Of a stretch of DNA of 64,000 bases, positions 12,855 to 25,372 are shown one piece after another. Under the pieces are notes generated by a model that saw only the letters and a program-made list of their open reading frames with translations, was not told the origin of the DNA and did not search any database. How positions within the stretch are numbered: the first letter of the stretch is position 1; the number at the start of each line of letters is the position of its first letter. The translations under genes were made by a program, and so were the position numbers. Location of the stretch: contig NZ_JBBCMA010000007.1 in the NCBI RefSeq assembly GCF_037152535.1, positions 124,001 through 188,000 on the forward strand, given 5' to 3'. Source of the stretch: Leclercia sp. AS011 (GTDB lineage: Bacteria; Pseudomonadota; Gammaproteobacteria; Enterobacterales; Enterobacteriaceae).

Positions 12855-12887
12855 TAAAAAAACCCGCCTGATGGCGGGTTTTTTATT
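12855..12887. terminator. intrinsic terminator after malQ
   Basis: AACCCGCC-TGAT-GGCGGGTT (12861-12880) is a perfect 8-bp stem followed by TTTTTATT and preceded by AAAAA, so it can act both for malQ and for gntT coming from the other side. Confidence 0.9.
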
Positions 12888-12893
12888 GACCTT

Positions 12894-12925
12894 GTAGGCC
12901 GGGTAAGGCGTAGCCGCCACCCGGC
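12894..12925. repeat. REP palindrome downstream of gntT
   Basis: GTAGGCCGGGTAAGGCGTAG... at 12894-12925 belongs to the same REP family as at 1263-1294 and 45213-45244. It lies between the convergent malQ and gntT genes. Confidence 0.85.
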
Positions 12926-12935
12926 AACGGTCACA

Positions 12936-14252
12936 TCAAACCACCGTACCCAACAGCAGGCACCCAATCAGCCCGCACACGGAGATGATGGTTTCCAGCA
13001 TCGACCAGGACCGGATGGTCTCGCCGATGGTCAGGTTGAAGTACTCCTTGAACAGCCAGAAGCCCGGGTCGTTAACGTGAGAGAAGATCACGCTACCGGA
13101 ACCGACCGCGATAACCATCAGCTCAGGGCTGACGCCGGTGGTAGCAATCAGAGGGGCAACGATACCGCCCGCAGTGATAGCTGCAACGGTTGCCGAACCC
13201 AGCGCGATACGCAGAACCGCCGCGATAGACCATGCCATCAGGATAGGGGAGATGTTGGTTTCATGCATCATGGAGGCGATGTACTTGTCCACGCCGCTAT
13301 CAACCAGAACCTGTTTGAACGCACCGCCACCGCCGATAATCAGCAGCATCATGGCGATGATTTTGATGGACGAGCCCAGGGTATCGTTAATCTGATCCAT
13401 GGAACGACCACGGTTCAGACCGAAGGTGAACATGGCAATCAGGACCGCAATCAGCGTCGCCATCACCGGGTCACCGAGGAACTCCGCCACGCCGAGAACC
13501 GGATGGCCTTTCGGCAGGATCATTTCACAGACAGCACGCAGAGCCATCAGCACCACCGGAACCAGGGAGGTCCAGACGCTGACGGCAAAGCTTGGCATTT
13601 CTGCTTCAGTAAAGGTTTTCGCGTTGTACAGACCTTCCGGGATCGGCTTGTCGATGCCTTTCAGGGTGCGGGCAAATACCGGGCCAGCCAGAATGACGGT
13701 TGGGATCGCCAGGATGGTACCGAACAGCAGGGTTTTACCCATGTCCGCATGGAAGATGGTGGCGATAGCGGTCGGGCCCGGGTGCGGCGGCAGGAAGCCG
13801 TGGGTCACGGACAGCGCCGCAGCCATTGGCACACCGACATACAGCAGCGGGATGCTGGCAGAGGCAGCGATGGTGAACACCAGCGGCAGCATCAGCACGA
13901 AGCCCACTTCGTAGAACAGCGCAAAACCGACGGTGAAGCCGGTTAAGACCACGGCCCACTGAATGTTGTTTTTGCCGAATTTTGCAATCAGCGTGGTCGC
14001 GATGCGCTGTGCGCCACCGCAGTCAGCCAGCATTTTGCCGAGCATAGCGCCGAAGCCCATGATCAGCGCGAGGCTACCGAGCGTACCGCCGACACCGGCT
14101 TTAATGGAGCTGATAACTTTTACCAGCGGCATCCCTTGCATCAGGCCGACAGCAAGGGCCACCAGTACAAGGGCAATGAAGCCGTTCATTTTGAAACGGA
14201 TCATCAGGAGCAGTAACAGGACTACACCGATAGCGACGATGACTAATGGCAT
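12936..14252 (-). CDS. gntT: high-affinity gluconate transporter (GntP family)
   Basis: Inner-membrane gluconate:H+ symporter. 438 aa, same length as E. coli GntT, hydrophobic throughout with about 12-14 membrane segments and family signatures such as GGVGTL-like loops and VTHGFLPPHPGPTAIA. The start MPLVIVAIGV matches. Two GntR-like operators lie upstream, one about 20 bp before the start codon and one 142 bp further up, which argues for gluconate-controlled expression. Confidence 0.96.
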   Translation of the reverse strand: MPLVIVAIGVVLLLLLMIRFKMNGFIALVLVALAVGLMQGMPLVKVISSIKAGVGGTLGSLALIMGFGAMLGKMLADCGGAQRIATTLIAKFGKNNIQWAVVLTGFTVGFALFYEVGFVLMLPLVFTIAASASIPLLYVGVPMAAALSVTHGFLPPHPGPTAIATIFHADMGKTLLFGTILAIPTVILAGPVFARTLKGIDKPIPEGLYNAKTFTEAEMPSFAVSVWTSLVPVVLMALRAVCEMILPKGHPVLGVAEFLGDPVMATLIAVLIAMFTFGLNRGRSMDQINDTLGSSIKIIAMMLLIIGGGGAFKQVLVDSGVDKYIASMMHETNISPILMAWSIAAVLRIALGSATVAAITAGGIVAPLIATTGVSPELMVIAVGSGSVIFSHVNDPGFWLFKEYFNLTIGETIRSWSMLETIISVCGLIGCLLLGTVV

Positions 14253-14271
14253 GATTATCTGGCCTTTAAAA

Positions 14272-14287
14272 TTGTTATGGGTAACGT
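14272..14287. promoter_or_regulatory. GntR-like operator, promoter-distal
   Basis: TTGTTATGGGTAACGT agrees with ATGTTACCGGTAACAT at 12 of 16 positions. E. coli gntT has a second GntR operator far downstream of the transcription start that supports looping; this site is 142 bp from the upper one. Confidence 0.55.
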
Positions 14288-14413
14288 CATTGTTTCAACG
14301 ACATATTAATGTTGCCCCAACTGGGAACAGCGAACTTCCTGGCACAAAGACAGGCTGCCTTCTAAATCATTAAGCTTAGTCGGTCGGCGTAAGGTGTTTA
14401 AGTGCCCACGAGA

Positions 14414-14429
14414 ATGATACGGGTAACAT
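14414..14429. promoter_or_regulatory. GntR operator of gntT
   Basis: ATGATACGGGTAACAT agrees with the GntR consensus ATGTTACCGGTAACAT at 14 of 16 positions and is itself nearly palindromic. In E. coli this operator overlaps the gntT -10 region. Confidence 0.7.
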
Positions 14430-14516
14430 GGGCGGATTGAGAATCACCCTGGCGGCCAAAATGTGAATTCTGAGACGCAGGTCATGTTATAAGGCAGGGG
14501 AAAAAAGGGGGGATTA

Positions 14517-14542
14517 GCCCGGTAAGCGTAGCGCCACCGGGC
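14517..14542. repeat. single REP palindrome after nfuA
   Basis: GCCCGGTAAGCGTAGCGCCA... at 14517-14542 is one REP unit just downstream of the nfuA stop codon, in the usual place for mRNA 3'-end protection. Confidence 0.85.
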
Positions 14543-14556
14543 AAACAGACGGGCAA

Positions 14557-15132
14557 TCAGTAGTAGGAGTGTTCGCCACGCTGGTGTTCGGTGAGGTCGC
14601 GCACGCCTTTCAGCTCAGGGAACTCGTTCAGCAGCTGCTTCTCGATCCCCTCTTTCAGGGTCACGTCGACCATGGAGCAGCCGTTACAGCCGCCGCCAAA
14701 CTGCAGAATGGCCAGACCGTCTTCGGTGATCTCCATCAGGGTGACGCGACCACCGTGGCCGGCCAGCTGTGGGTTGATCTGGGACTGCAGCAGGTACTCA
14801 ACGCGCTCCATCAGCGGGGCGTCGTCGGTCACTTTGCGCATTTTAGCGTTCGGTGCTTTCAGGGTTAACTGGGAACCCAGCTGGTCGGTCACAAAATCAA
14901 TTTCCGCATCTTCCAGATACGGGGAGCTCAGCTCATCGACATAGGCAGTGAGTTGCTCAAATTTCAGGGCAGTGTCAGTTGCTTCCACAGCATCCGGTGG
15001 GCAATAAGAGACGCCGCATTCTGCATTCGGGGTGCCCGGGTTGATCACGAACACGCGGATCTGGGTCCCTTCTTCCTGATTTGCCAGCAGTTTGGCAAAG
15101 TGCGCTTGTGCAGCATCGGAAATACGGATCAT
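14557..15132 (-). CDS. nfuA: Fe-S cluster carrier/biogenesis protein NfuA
   Basis: Carries [4Fe-4S] clusters to apoproteins under iron or oxidative stress. 191 aa, as in E. coli. The N-terminal degenerate A-type domain is followed by a C-terminal Nfu domain with the cluster-binding CxxC (Cys149 and Cys152 in [11 protein letters not shown]). The next gene upstream on this strand is gntX. Confidence 0.97.
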   Translation of the reverse strand: MIRISDAAQAHFAKLLANQEEGTQIRVFVINPGTPNAECGVSYCPPDAVEATDTALKFEQLTAYVDELSSPYLEDAEIDFVTDQLGSQLTLKAPNAKMRKVTDDAPLMERVEYLLQSQINPQLAGHGGRVTLMEITEDGLAILQFGGGCNGCSMVDVTLKEGIEKQLLNEFPELKGVRDLTEHQRGEHSYY

Positions 15133-15190
15133 AGCATTGGCCTAATAGTTGACTAAAATACCTGGGTATAATACGCCCAACCTGAGGGCG

Positions 15191-15874
15191 CTACAAGGTT
15201 CGACACAGACACCATACCTGAACCGACGCCGCGCCGCTTCGCAAAAGCAGGCGGGAGAGCTCCGCGACGGTAGCGCCTGTTGTCACGACATCATCCACCA
15301 CTGCGATATGGCGTCCGGCGACCGGTAATTCAAGCGCAAAAGCGTGCTGGAGGTTACGTTTACGCAGTCTGGCGCTGAGCTGATGTTGGACCGGGGTGGC
15401 GCGGATCCGGCGAATGGCCTCGGGAACATAGCGGCAGTTTAGCCAGCGGGCCAGCGGACGACAGAGCAGGTCGCTCTGGTTAAACCCGCGCCGCCAGTGA
15501 CGCCGGGACCACAGCGGCACGCACACCAGCATATCCACACCCGGTAAGCCCCGGCTGCGCCTGGCGCGCAGGAGCGCCAGCAGTAACAGCCTGGCCAGCG
15601 GTTTTGCCAGCTGGCTGCGGCGGGAAAACTTCAGCTGATGCACCAGCTGGCTCAGCGGCGGCGTATAGCCGCTCACCGCCACCAGCGCCTGCCACGGCGG
15701 CGGTCTGCGCAGACAGCGCCCGCAGGGCAGGTGAGGGTGGATGGCCGGTAAGCCGCAGCGGGGACAAACGCCGCCACGCTCCGCCAGCCCCTTTTCGCAC
15801 ACCGAACAGACGCCCCAGTGGCTGAGCGTAAGCGGCATCCGGCATAGCCAGCACAAGCCGGGCACTGTTAGCAT
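15191..15874 (-). CDS. gntX: ComF-like phosphoribosyltransferase-fold protein GntX
   Basis: Member of the ComF/GntX family; E. coli GntX was linked to gluconate transport, and the family to DNA uptake, but the biochemical role is not settled. 227 aa. The N-terminus has paired cysteines (CWLC, CSVC, CPRC, CGRC) that look zinc-binding, and the C-terminal half has the PRPP-type loop VDDVVTTGAT. Start MLTVPGLCWLC at 15874 is chosen by AAGGAGG upstream and homology; the frame extends upstream through bioH antisense and is not coding. Divergent from bioH. Confidence 0.94.
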   Translation of the reverse strand: MLTVPGLCWLCRMPLTLSHWGVCSVCEKGLAERGGVCPRCGLPAIHPHLPCGRCLRRPPPWQALVAVSGYTPPLSQLVHQLKFSRRSQLAKPLARLLLLALLRARRSRGLPGVDMLVCVPLWSRRHWRRGFNQSDLLCRPLARWLNCRYVPEAIRRIRATPVQHQLSARLRKRNLQHAFALELPVAGRHIAVVDDVVTTGATVAELSRLLLRSGAASVQVWCLCRTL

Positions 15875-15910
15875 AGACAACCTCCTTGTGAAAAAAGAGA
15901 ACAGTAATCG

Positions 15911-16684
15911 ATGAACAACCTTTGGTGGCAGACCGTCGGGACAGGAAATTGTCATCTTGTGCTGCTGCACGGATGGGGGCTGAATGCCGAAGTCTGGCGT
16001 TGCATTAGCGAGGAACTCTCCTCGCAATTCACGCTGCACCTGGTGGATCTGCCGGGGTTTGGCCGCAGCCGTGATTTCGGTGCCATGCCGCTGGCCGACA
16101 TGGCGGAGCAGGTGCTGGCTCAGGCCCCGGATAAGGCGATCTGGCTGGGCTGGAGCCTTGGTGGGCTGGTGGCGAGCCAGATTGCCCTGACCCATCCTGA
16201 GCGCGTGCAGGCTCTGGTGACCGTGGCATCCTCCCCCTGTTTTAGCGCCCGGGCAGAGTGGCCGGGGATCAAACCCGAGGTGCTGGCCGGGTTCCAGCAG
16301 CAGCTGAGCAACGATTTCCAGCGCACGGTGGAGCGTTTCCTGGCCCTGCAGACCATGGGTACAGAGACCGCGCGGCAGGACGCCCGCACGCTGAAGGCCA
16401 CGGTGCTGTCATTGCCGATGCCGGAAGTGGCGGTGCTGAATGGTGGGCTGGAGATCCTGAAAACGGTCGATCTGCGTGAGCCGCTGGCGTCGCTGACGCT
16501 GCCGCATCTGCGCATCTATGGTTATCTCGACGGGCTGGTGCCGCGCAAGGTGGTGCCGCTGCTCGACGCCCTGTGGCCGCAAAGCGAATCGCAGGTGATC
16601 GCTAAAGCTGCCCATGCGCCTTTCATCTCGCATCCGGAGGCCTTTTGCGCCGCCTTAACGGCGCTGCGTCAGCGAATTCTCTGA
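15911..16684 (+). CDS. bioH: pimeloyl-ACP methyl ester esterase (biotin synthesis)
   Basis: Removes the methyl group from pimeloyl-ACP methyl ester, freeing pimeloyl-ACP for BioF in biotin synthesis. 257 aa alpha/beta hydrolase with the triad Ser82 (GWSLGG), Asp207 (GYLDGLV) and His235 (AKAAHAPF). E. coli BioH is 256 aa with the same triad positions. Divergent from gntX with 36 bp between the start codons. Confidence 0.97.
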   Translation: MNNLWWQTVGTGNCHLVLLHGWGLNAEVWRCISEELSSQFTLHLVDLPGFGRSRDFGAMPLADMAEQVLAQAPDKAIWLGWSLGGLVASQIALTHPERVQALVTVASSPCFSARAEWPGIKPEVLAGFQQQLSNDFQRTVERFLALQTMGTETARQDARTLKATVLSLPMPEVAVLNGGLEILKTVDLREPLASLTLPHLRIYGYLDGLVPRKVVPLLDALWPQSESQVIAKAAHAPFISHPEAFCAALTALRQRIL

Positions 16685-16796
16685 TTGTTTTATCTTCATA
16701 ATGGAAAAAGTCGTCAGCCGCTACGATACTTATTTCTGTCGTGGTGGCGGTAACGCCAGCGATAAACACAATTACCAATCGATGGAGAGTATGGAT

Positions 16797-17066
16797 ATGA
16801 AACTTGTCACAGGAATTGTCGCTTCACTGGTTATTGGATCGCTGTCTTTTGGCGCTTTTGCGGCGAAAGAGCTGCAACGCGATGAAGCTAAAAAGATGAA
16901 TCTGACGAAGGTCGGGGACGTTTCTACTTCTGACAAAACCGCGCCGATGGACGCCAAAAAAGAGCTGTCTGATAAAGCAGATGAAATGGGCGGCACTTAC
17001 TACGTGATTACCAGCGGCACGAAGAACGAAAAAGATATTCGTGCCACGGCAGAAGTGTTCAAGTAA
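16797..17066 (+). CDS. small secreted DUF1471 (YhcN/BhsA/McbA-like) protein
   Basis: 89 aa from the ATG at 16797, chosen because GGAGAG lies 7 bp before it; the ATG at 16791 is too close to that site. MKLVTGIVASLVIGSLSFGAFA is a clear signal peptide ending AFA-AK, so the product is periplasmic. The mature part (TKVGDVSTSD, DKADEMGGTYYVITSG, RATAEVFK) fits the DUF1471 family, whose members BhsA, McbA and YhcN are stress-induced and affect biofilm or surface behaviour. No E. coli gene lies here; yhgA occupies this slot in K-12. Function unknown. Confidence 0.85.
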   Translation: MKLVTGIVASLVIGSLSFGAFAAKELQRDEAKKMNLTKVGDVSTSDKTAPMDAKKELSDKADEMGGTYYVITSGTKNEKDIRATAEVFK

Positions 17067-17080
17067 CTTCCCGCTGATGG

Positions 17081-17110
17081 CCGGGTGGCGCTTCGGGTTA
17101 CCGAAGCGCC
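17081..17110. repeat. degenerate REP-like hairpin at the feoC 3' end
   Basis: GGCGCTTCGG-GTTA-CCGAAGCGCC (17087-17110) is a perfect 10-bp stem whose left flank CCGGGTGGCGCTTCG resembles a REP half. The loop contains the feoC stop codon (17098-17100) and the right arm encodes its last residues. No U-run follows on either strand. Confidence 0.65.
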
Positions 17111-17334
17111 CACCACTCCCTGAGGCAGGCTTTTCCTTCAGGACAGCTTTTACAGCTGCCGGATAAGCAGCCGTCGGCATCCTCCTGGATGCGCTGCGCT
17201 TTCCCCATCGCCTCCAGACGTTGCAGCATGGCCTCGATCATCGCCTGCGGCGTGCGCAGGACCTGGCTGAGCTGGGTGGCCTCCATTCTCCCCTGCAGCG
17301 CCAGTAAATCACGAACCTCAATTAACGATGCCAT
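17098..17334 (-). CDS. feoC: ferrous iron uptake protein FeoC (winged helix)
   Basis: Small winged-helix protein of the Feo system; in Klebsiella it protects FeoB from proteolysis and may sense an Fe-S cluster. 78 aa, as in E. coli. The N-terminal winged helix ([19 protein letters not shown]) is followed by a cysteine cluster [15 protein letters not shown], four cysteines likely to bind an Fe-S cluster. It follows feoB with 8 bp between. Confidence 0.95.
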   Translation of the reverse strand: MASLIEVRDLLALQGRMEATQLSQVLRTPQAMIEAMLQRLEAMGKAQRIQEDADGCLSGSCKSCPEGKACLREWWALR

Positions 17335-17342
17335 GTTGCCTC

Positions 17343-19661
17343 CTAATGACAGTCGCTGGCCGGGCTATCACAGCAGGCCGCTGCGGTTCTGCCTTTCGCC
17401 AGCAGGTTGACGTCCACGCGGCTGCGCGCCCGGCGCAACAGGCCCATCACCACTACGTTAAACAGCACCACCGCCAGGATACAGGTCATGCTGTACTGCG
17501 GATGCTGGCTGAAGTTCACCGTCTGGTAGTACACCGTTGCCAGTGACCAGGCGATATTCAGCCCCCACAGGACCGAGAAGCCCATCCAGCCGCGGCTCGA
17601 TTCGCGAGCGATGGCCCCCATCACCGAGATGCACGGAATGTAGAGCAGGACGAAGATCAGGTAGCTGTAGGCCGCCGAGGCGCTGCCAAACTTCTCGCTC
17701 ATCACGCCCATCGCGCCGGTTGCCATCTCTCCGTCGCCTTTGCTGGCTTCAATCGGGTTCGCCAGCACGCTCAGGCTGAAGGTCTCTTTCAGGCTCTGCC
17801 AGGTTTCATCCACGGCGCTGAACAGTTCGTCCCCGAGGTGGAACTCCGCCGGGTTGAATTCCTGTTCCTGAATATTTTCTGCGGTGTAGAGGGTGTTGAG
17901 CGTGCCGACCACCACCTCTTTCGCCATCGCGCCGGTGAACAGCCCGACGGTGGCCTGCCAGTTGTCTTCATGCACGCCAATCGGTTTGAACAGCGGGGTG
18001 ATAACGCGGCTGACGGAGGCCAGCGCCGAGTCGTTAATGTTGTCCGCCGCCTGGCCGCTGAGGGTAAAGCTGTTCAGCGCGCTGAGGAAGATGCTGACCA
18101 CCACAATCACTTTACCCGCCCGCAGAACAAAGCCTTTCAGCCGCTGCCAGGTCTGGATCAGCAGGCTTTTCAGATGCGGGACGTGGTAGACCGGCAGCTC
18201 CATCACGAACGGCGTGGCTTCACCACGCATAATAGTGTGTTTGAGCATCAGACCGGTGAGGATCGCCATCACGATGCCCAGCACGTACAGGGAGAAGACC
18301 GCCAAAGCCCCCTCCTGACCAAAGAAGGCGGCGGCAAACACCGCAAAGATCGCCAGACGAGCACCGCAGGACATAAACGGTGCCATCATGATGGTCATCA
18401 GCCGTTCGCGGGGCGCATCCAGGGTGCGGGCACCCATCACCGACGGGACGTTGCAGCCGAAGCCGACAATCAGCGGCACAAAAGATTTACCCGGCAGACC
18501 GAGGGCCTGCATCAGGCGATCCATCACGAAGGCCGCGCGGGCCATGTAACCGGAGTCCTCAAGGAACGACAGGAACAGATACATCATGCCGATCTGCGGC
18601 ACCAGCGGCAGGACGGTGTTGATCCCGCCGCCCAGCCCCTGGGCGAGGAAAATGGTCAGCCACTCCGGCAGGTGCAGGGTGTAGCCCAGCCACTGAATGC
18701 CGTGAATGAAGATCGCCACCGAGCCGACATCAAACAGCGGCTGTAGCGCGCCGCCGATGTTGATGGCCAGCAGGAACATCACGTACATCACCAGCAGGAA
18801 CACCGGCAGGCCGAGGAAACGGTTGAGGATGACGGTGTCCATCGCCCGGGTAAAGCGGCTCGGCTCGGCGGTGAGGGCGTTGCTGACCACGTCGCAAATG
18901 GCGGCGATGCTCTGATAGCGGGCATCGGCAATGTGCAGGGCCGGGTCGTCCAGCTCGTCGTTCAGGCGCGCGAGGGAGACATCCAGATACTGCGCGGCAT
19001 CACCGGCATAGGCGCGGCTGTAGATGTCCCCTTCCAGCATCTGCAGGCCCAGCCAGTGACGCTGTTTAAACGGCATGCTGTGCGCCATCTCCTGAGCGAG
19101 GATCCCCGCTTCCCGCAGCAGCGGCTGGGCGTAATGCACCAGCTCCACGTCGGCATTGCGGGTATGGCGGTCGATGGCCAGCTTAAGGGCGTCGATCCCG
19201 CGGGCGCGGGTGGAGACCAGCGGCACCACCGGGCAACCCAGGCGGGCGGAGAGGGCGTCAACGTCGATGCGGATCTGCTGCTTCTCCGCGATATCGAGCA
19301 TGTTCAGCGCCACCACGCAGGGGATGCCCAGCTCCAGCAGCTGCAACGTCAGGTAGAGGTTGCGCTCAAGGTTCGAGGCATCCACCACGTTGATCAGCAG
19401 GTCGGCGTCGCCGCTCAGAATGTAGTGACAGGCGATCTGCTCATCCAGCGAGGTCTGGGAGGAGATGGTGGTTAACGAGTAAGTGCCGGGCAGATCGACG
19501 AGGGTGACCTGATTATCGGTGGTCGCAAACTGGCCCTCTTTCCGTTCGACCGTGACACCCGCCCAGTTTCCTACCCGCTGGCGTGCGCCAGTAAGCTGGT
19601 TAAATAACGTGGTCTTGCCGGAATTTGGATTACCAATTAAGCCAATGGTGAGTTTTTTCAT
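17343..19661 (-). CDS. feoB: ferrous iron permease FeoB with N-terminal G domain
   Basis: Main Fe2+ transporter of the inner membrane. 772 aa (E. coli 773). The N-terminal G-protein domain has the P-loop GNPNSGKT at residues 10-17, DLPGTYSL as G3 and NMLD as G4. The rest is polytopic with the two Gate regions. The C-terminus ends in a cysteine-containing tail ([12 protein letters not shown]). Middle gene of feoABC; feoA is 30 bp upstream. Confidence 0.97.
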   Translation of the reverse strand: MKKLTIGLIGNPNSGKTTLFNQLTGARQRVGNWAGVTVERKEGQFATTDNQVTLVDLPGTYSLTTISSQTSLDEQIACHYILSGDADLLINVVDASNLERNLYLTLQLLELGIPCVVALNMLDIAEKQQIRIDVDALSARLGCPVVPLVSTRARGIDALKLAIDRHTRNADVELVHYAQPLLREAGILAQEMAHSMPFKQRHWLGLQMLEGDIYSRAYAGDAAQYLDVSLARLNDELDDPALHIADARYQSIAAICDVVSNALTAEPSRFTRAMDTVILNRFLGLPVFLLVMYVMFLLAINIGGALQPLFDVGSVAIFIHGIQWLGYTLHLPEWLTIFLAQGLGGGINTVLPLVPQIGMMYLFLSFLEDSGYMARAAFVMDRLMQALGLPGKSFVPLIVGFGCNVPSVMGARTLDAPRERLMTIMMAPFMSCGARLAIFAVFAAAFFGQEGALAVFSLYVLGIVMAILTGLMLKHTIMRGEATPFVMELPVYHVPHLKSLLIQTWQRLKGFVLRAGKVIVVVSIFLSALNSFTLSGQAADNINDSALASVSRVITPLFKPIGVHEDNWQATVGLFTGAMAKEVVVGTLNTLYTAENIQEQEFNPAEFHLGDELFSAVDETWQSLKETFSLSVLANPIEASKGDGEMATGAMGVMSEKFGSASAAYSYLIFVLLYIPCISVMGAIARESSRGWMGFSVLWGLNIAWSLATVYYQTVNFSQHPQYSMTCILAVVLFNVVVMGLLRRARSRVDVNLLAKGRTAAACCDSPASDCH

Positions 19662-19691
19662 TCTGTTCGACTCGCTACGGGAGCTGGCGTG

Positions 19692-19928
<237 letters not shown>

Positions 19929-19961
19929 TTAACGGAAGGTTAAATAATCAACAGACACAAT

Positions 19962-19980
19962 GGTAATGAGAATGGTTTCT
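19962..19980. promoter_or_regulatory. candidate Fur box upstream of feoA
   Basis: GGTAATGAGAATGGTTTCT matches the 19-bp Fur consensus GATAATGATAATCATTATC at 12 positions, with the left half nearly intact. feoABC is Fur-repressed and FNR-activated in E. coli. I did not find a clean FNR site in this gap. Confidence 0.55.
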
Positions 19981-20119
19981 ATCATCAATATTAAATATGT
20001 GACGGAATGTAGCCAGAGCCATTAATTTGCAGGCTGCTTGACCTTGCTCAATATTTGCGGAAGAAGTGAATGTGTTATTTGTTAATAAAGTGCTGACGAG
20101 GAGTTTTTTATTTGCGGAA

Positions 20120-20168
20120 TGATTAAATAAAAAATAACAAATAAACCCTCTCCTCAAAGAGGAGAGGG
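20120..20168 (-). terminator. terminator downstream of yhgF
   Basis: CCCTCTCCTC-AAA-GAGGAGAGGG (20146-20168) is a perfect 10-bp stem with a 3-base loop. On the minus strand it follows the yhgF stop by 7 bp and is succeeded by a T-rich stretch (TTTATTTGTTATTTTTTA). Confidence 0.8.
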
Positions 20169-20175
20169 GAAATGA

Positions 20176-22500
20176 TTAACGCTTTTTACCCATCGCCGCC
20201 GCCAGCGCATCCATCATCGCGCTGTTGCCGGAGGGCTGTGCTTCACGCCCGCGCGGTTTCGCCGCCGGACGCTGCTGCTGACGCGCATCGCTGTTACCGC
20301 CGCCGCGACGGGCATTGGTCTCGCCAGGCTGCTCGTCCAGACGCATGGTCAGGGCGATACGCTTGCGCTGCAGGTCCACCTCCAGCACTTTGACCTTCAC
20401 GATGTCGCCAGCTTTCACCACGGTGTGCGGATCTTCCACGAACTTGTCGGCAAGGGAGGAGATATGAACCAGACCATCCTGATGCACACCGATATCGACA
20501 AAGGCACCAAAGTTGGTGACGTTGGTGACTGCACCTTCCAGCACCATACCGGGCAGCAGGTCGTTCATGGTCTCCACGCCTTCGGCAAACTGCGCGGTTT
20601 TGAACTCCGGACGCGGGTCGCGGCCCGGCTTCTCCAGCTCTTTGATGATGTCGGATACCGTCGGCACGCCGAATTTCTCATCGGTGAAGTCGACCGCTTT
20701 CAGATTACGCAGCTCGCTGCTGTTGCCCATCAGGGTCTTCAGCGCCTGCTGGGTGGCCGCCAGAATACGTTCCACCACCGGATAGGCTTCCGGGTGAACG
20801 GTAGAGGCATCCAGCGGGTTGTCGCCGTGGTTGATACGCAGGAAGCCCGCGCACTGCTCGAACGCTTTCGGCCCCAGACGGCTTACCTTCAGCAGCTGCT
20901 GACGGTTCTGGAACTGGCCGTTCTCATCACGCCAGGCGACGATGTTCTGCGCCATCATGCGGGTTAAACCGGCCACGCGGGTCAGCAGGGCGACGGAGGC
21001 GGTGTTCAGGTCAACGCCGACGGCGTTCACGCAGTCTTCCACCACCGCGTCCAGCTTACGCGCCAGCTGCGTCTGGCTGACGTCGTGCTGGTACTGGCCC
21101 ACGCCAATGGATTTCGGGTCGATCTTCACCAGCTCGGCCAGCGGATCCTGCAGGCGACGGGCGATAGAGACCGCACCGCGCAGGGAGACGTCCAGATCCG
21201 GGAACTCCTGCGCCGCCAGCTCGGAGGCTGAGTACACGGACGCGCCCGCTTCGCTGACAATCACTTTCTGGGCCGTCACTTTCGGGAACTGCTTTTGCAG
21301 ATCGAGGAAGAAACGCTCGGTTTCACGGGAGGCGGTACCGTTGCCGATCGCCACCAGCTCCACGTTATGCTTTTCGCACAGCGCCGCCACGGCCACGGCC
21401 GCTTTGGCTGCCTGGCCGGTGTGCGGGTAGATGGTGTCGGTAGCAACCAGCTTGCCGGTGCCATCTACCACCGCTACTTTCACGCCGGTACGCAGGCCCG
21501 GATCGAGACCCATGGTGGCGCGCAGGCCCGCCGGAGCGGCCATCAGCAGATCGTGCAGGTTACGGGCAAAGACGTTAATCGCCTCATCTTCGGCGCGCTC
21601 GCGCACGGTGCCCATCAGTTCGGTTTCGAGGTGCATCAGCACCTTGATACGCCAGGTCCAGCTTACTACTCCTTTGCGCCAGCTATCCGCCGGGGCATTG
21701 TTCAGGCGCAGGCCGAGATGGTCGGTGATGATCTGCTCGCCGTGGCTCTCTTTCGGCGGCTCGTCAAACTGCGGGTCGGCGTTGAGGGAGAGCTGCAGCA
21801 CCCCTTCGTTGCGGCCGCGGAACATCGCCAGCGCGCGGTGAGAAGGGGTGGTAGAAATCGGTTCGTGGTGATCGAAGTAGTCGCGGAATTTCGCCCCTTC
21901 TTCCTCTTTGCCGCTCACCACGGTGGAGACGATATGGGCATTCTTCCACAGGTAGTCACGCACTTTTGCCAGCAGGGCGGCGTCTTCGGCAAAACGCTCC
22001 ATCAGAATGTAGCGTGCGCCGTCGAGAGCGGCTTTGGTGTCGGCCACGCCTTTTTCGGCATCGATAAACTTCGCGGCTTCGGTTTCCGGGTCGTGGGACG
22101 GCGTGGTCCACAGCAGATCCGCCAGCGGCTCAAGGCCCGCTTCAATGGCAATCTGCCCGCGGGTGCGGCGTTTCTGTTTGTACGGCAGGTAGAGGTCTTC
22201 GAGTTCGGTTTTATTCAGGGTACCGTTGATGGCTTTGGCCAGCTCGTCGGTCAGCTTGCCCTGTTCACCGATGGATTTCAGGATCGCCTGACGTCTGTCT
22301 TCCAGTTCACGCAGATAGCCAAGGCGGGTCTCCAGGTTACGCAGCTGCGTATCATCCAGACCGCCAGTCACTTCCTTACGATAACGTGCGATAAACGGCA
22401 CGGTGTTCCCTTCATCAAGCAGGCGAACGGCAGCTTCTACCTGTTCAGCCCTGGCCTGAAGTTCACCCGCAATAATGCGGCAGAGCGAATCTTTCATCAT
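20176..22500 (-). CDS. yhgF: Tex-family S1 RNA-binding protein YhgF
   Basis: Large nucleic-acid-binding protein of the Tex family, thought to act in transcription elongation or RNA metabolism and linked to tolerance of stress. 774 aa (E. coli 773). Order: helical N-terminal part, YqgF/RNase H-like domain ([17 protein letters not shown]), helix-hairpin-helix region ([18 protein letters not shown]), then a C-terminal S1 domain ([20 protein letters not shown]). The tail is rich in Arg, Gly and Ala. It is followed upstream by greB on the same strand. Confidence 0.95.
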   Translation of the reverse strand: MMKDSLCRIIAGELQARAEQVEAAVRLLDEGNTVPFIARYRKEVTGGLDDTQLRNLETRLGYLRELEDRRQAILKSIGEQGKLTDELAKAINGTLNKTELEDLYLPYKQKRRTRGQIAIEAGLEPLADLLWTTPSHDPETEAAKFIDAEKGVADTKAALDGARYILMERFAEDAALLAKVRDYLWKNAHIVSTVVSGKEEEGAKFRDYFDHHEPISTTPSHRALAMFRGRNEGVLQLSLNADPQFDEPPKESHGEQIITDHLGLRLNNAPADSWRKGVVSWTWRIKVLMHLETELMGTVRERAEDEAINVFARNLHDLLMAAPAGLRATMGLDPGLRTGVKVAVVDGTGKLVATDTIYPHTGQAAKAAVAVAALCEKHNVELVAIGNGTASRETERFFLDLQKQFPKVTAQKVIVSEAGASVYSASELAAQEFPDLDVSLRGAVSIARRLQDPLAELVKIDPKSIGVGQYQHDVSQTQLARKLDAVVEDCVNAVGVDLNTASVALLTRVAGLTRMMAQNIVAWRDENGQFQNRQQLLKVSRLGPKAFEQCAGFLRINHGDNPLDASTVHPEAYPVVERILAATQQALKTLMGNSSELRNLKAVDFTDEKFGVPTVSDIIKELEKPGRDPRPEFKTAQFAEGVETMNDLLPGMVLEGAVTNVTNFGAFVDIGVHQDGLVHISSLADKFVEDPHTVVKAGDIVKVKVLEVDLQRKRIALTMRLDEQPGETNARRGGGNSDARQQQRPAAKPRGREAQPSGNSAMMDALAAAMGKKR

Positions 22501-22601
22501 GGCTATTTCATCTTGTGGGTCGAAAAATCAGGGGATAGTTATACGGACTGGCACGGCAAAATGCCAGCCGCTGCGCCAGGCTCTCAGATTGTTCCGGCGG
22601 G

Positions 22602-23075
22602 TTATTTCACATAGTCGATGGCGTTCACATACCAGGTCGCTTCCCCGGCGGGGGTCTGCACGACGGCCAGATCGCCGACCTCTTTTTTCAGCAGCGCCCG
22701 GGCCATTGGCGAGTCGATGGAGATGTAATCCTTACGACCAAAAATTTCATCGTAGCCGACAATTCGAAAGCGCTTGAGATCGCCGTCGTCGTTTTCGATC
22801 TCCACCCACGCGCCGAAGAAGACTTTGCCCTCCTGCTGCGGGGAGTAATCGACAATTTTCAGGTGCTCAAGGCATTTGGTCAGATACCGCACCCGGCGGT
22901 CGATTTCGCGCAGCCGTTTCTTGTTGTACTGGTAGTCGGCGTTTTCGCTGCGATCGCCCAGGCTTGCGGCCCAGGTCACTTTTTTTGTCACCTCCGGGCG
23001 CTCTTCCCGCCACAGCGTGTCCATCTCTTTCTTCAGATTTTCATACCCTTCGCGGGTGATCAGGGGCGTTTTCAT
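22602..23075 (-). CDS. greB: transcript cleavage factor GreB
   Basis: Enters the RNA polymerase secondary channel and stimulates cleavage of backtracked RNA. 157 aa (E. coli 158). The N-terminal coiled coil has the acidic tip in SLGDRSENADYQ, with Asp and Glu that hold the catalytic Mg2+; the C-terminal domain is FKBP-like (SIDSPMARALLKKEVGD). Divergent from ompR. Confidence 0.96.
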   Translation of the reverse strand: MKTPLITREGYENLKKEMDTLWREERPEVTKKVTWAASLGDRSENADYQYNKKRLREIDRRVRYLTKCLEHLKIVDYSPQQEGKVFFGAWVEIENDDGDLKRFRIVGYDEIFGRKDYISIDSPMARALLKKEVGDLAVVQTPAGEATWYVNAIDYVK

Positions 23076-23302
23076 ACTCTGGCCTTACGACTTAGGTTGC
23101 ATACCTTGCGCACATTACGTATCACTTAGCGTAACAGACAAGATTAATAATGAGTTATGTGACGAATTGTGCAGATAAGCTCCTGTAAAATATGCTTTGT
23201 AACAATTTCGACTAGAATTTATACCAGAATTAGCTGGTCGTGGACGTGCACTTTTTTAGAATACGCTGTTCAAGATTATCCGAACCTTTGGGAGTACTGA
23301 CA

Positions 23303-25365
<2,063 letters not shown>

Positions 25366-25372
25366 AAAATAA

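Larger units (their letters stand above)
14253..14556. other. nfuA-gntT intergenic region
   Basis: This 304-bp stretch has no gene. It holds the gntT control region with two GntR-like operators and, next to nfuA, a REP palindrome at 14517-14542. Confidence 0.8.

Noticed and set aside
19948..20157. 69-codon open frame upstream of feoA
   Set aside because: It covers the Fur-like box and yhgF terminator; no RBS and no homology.
21295..22614. 439-codon open frame opposite yhgF
   Set aside because: Antisense to conserved Tex protein; no recognisable product.
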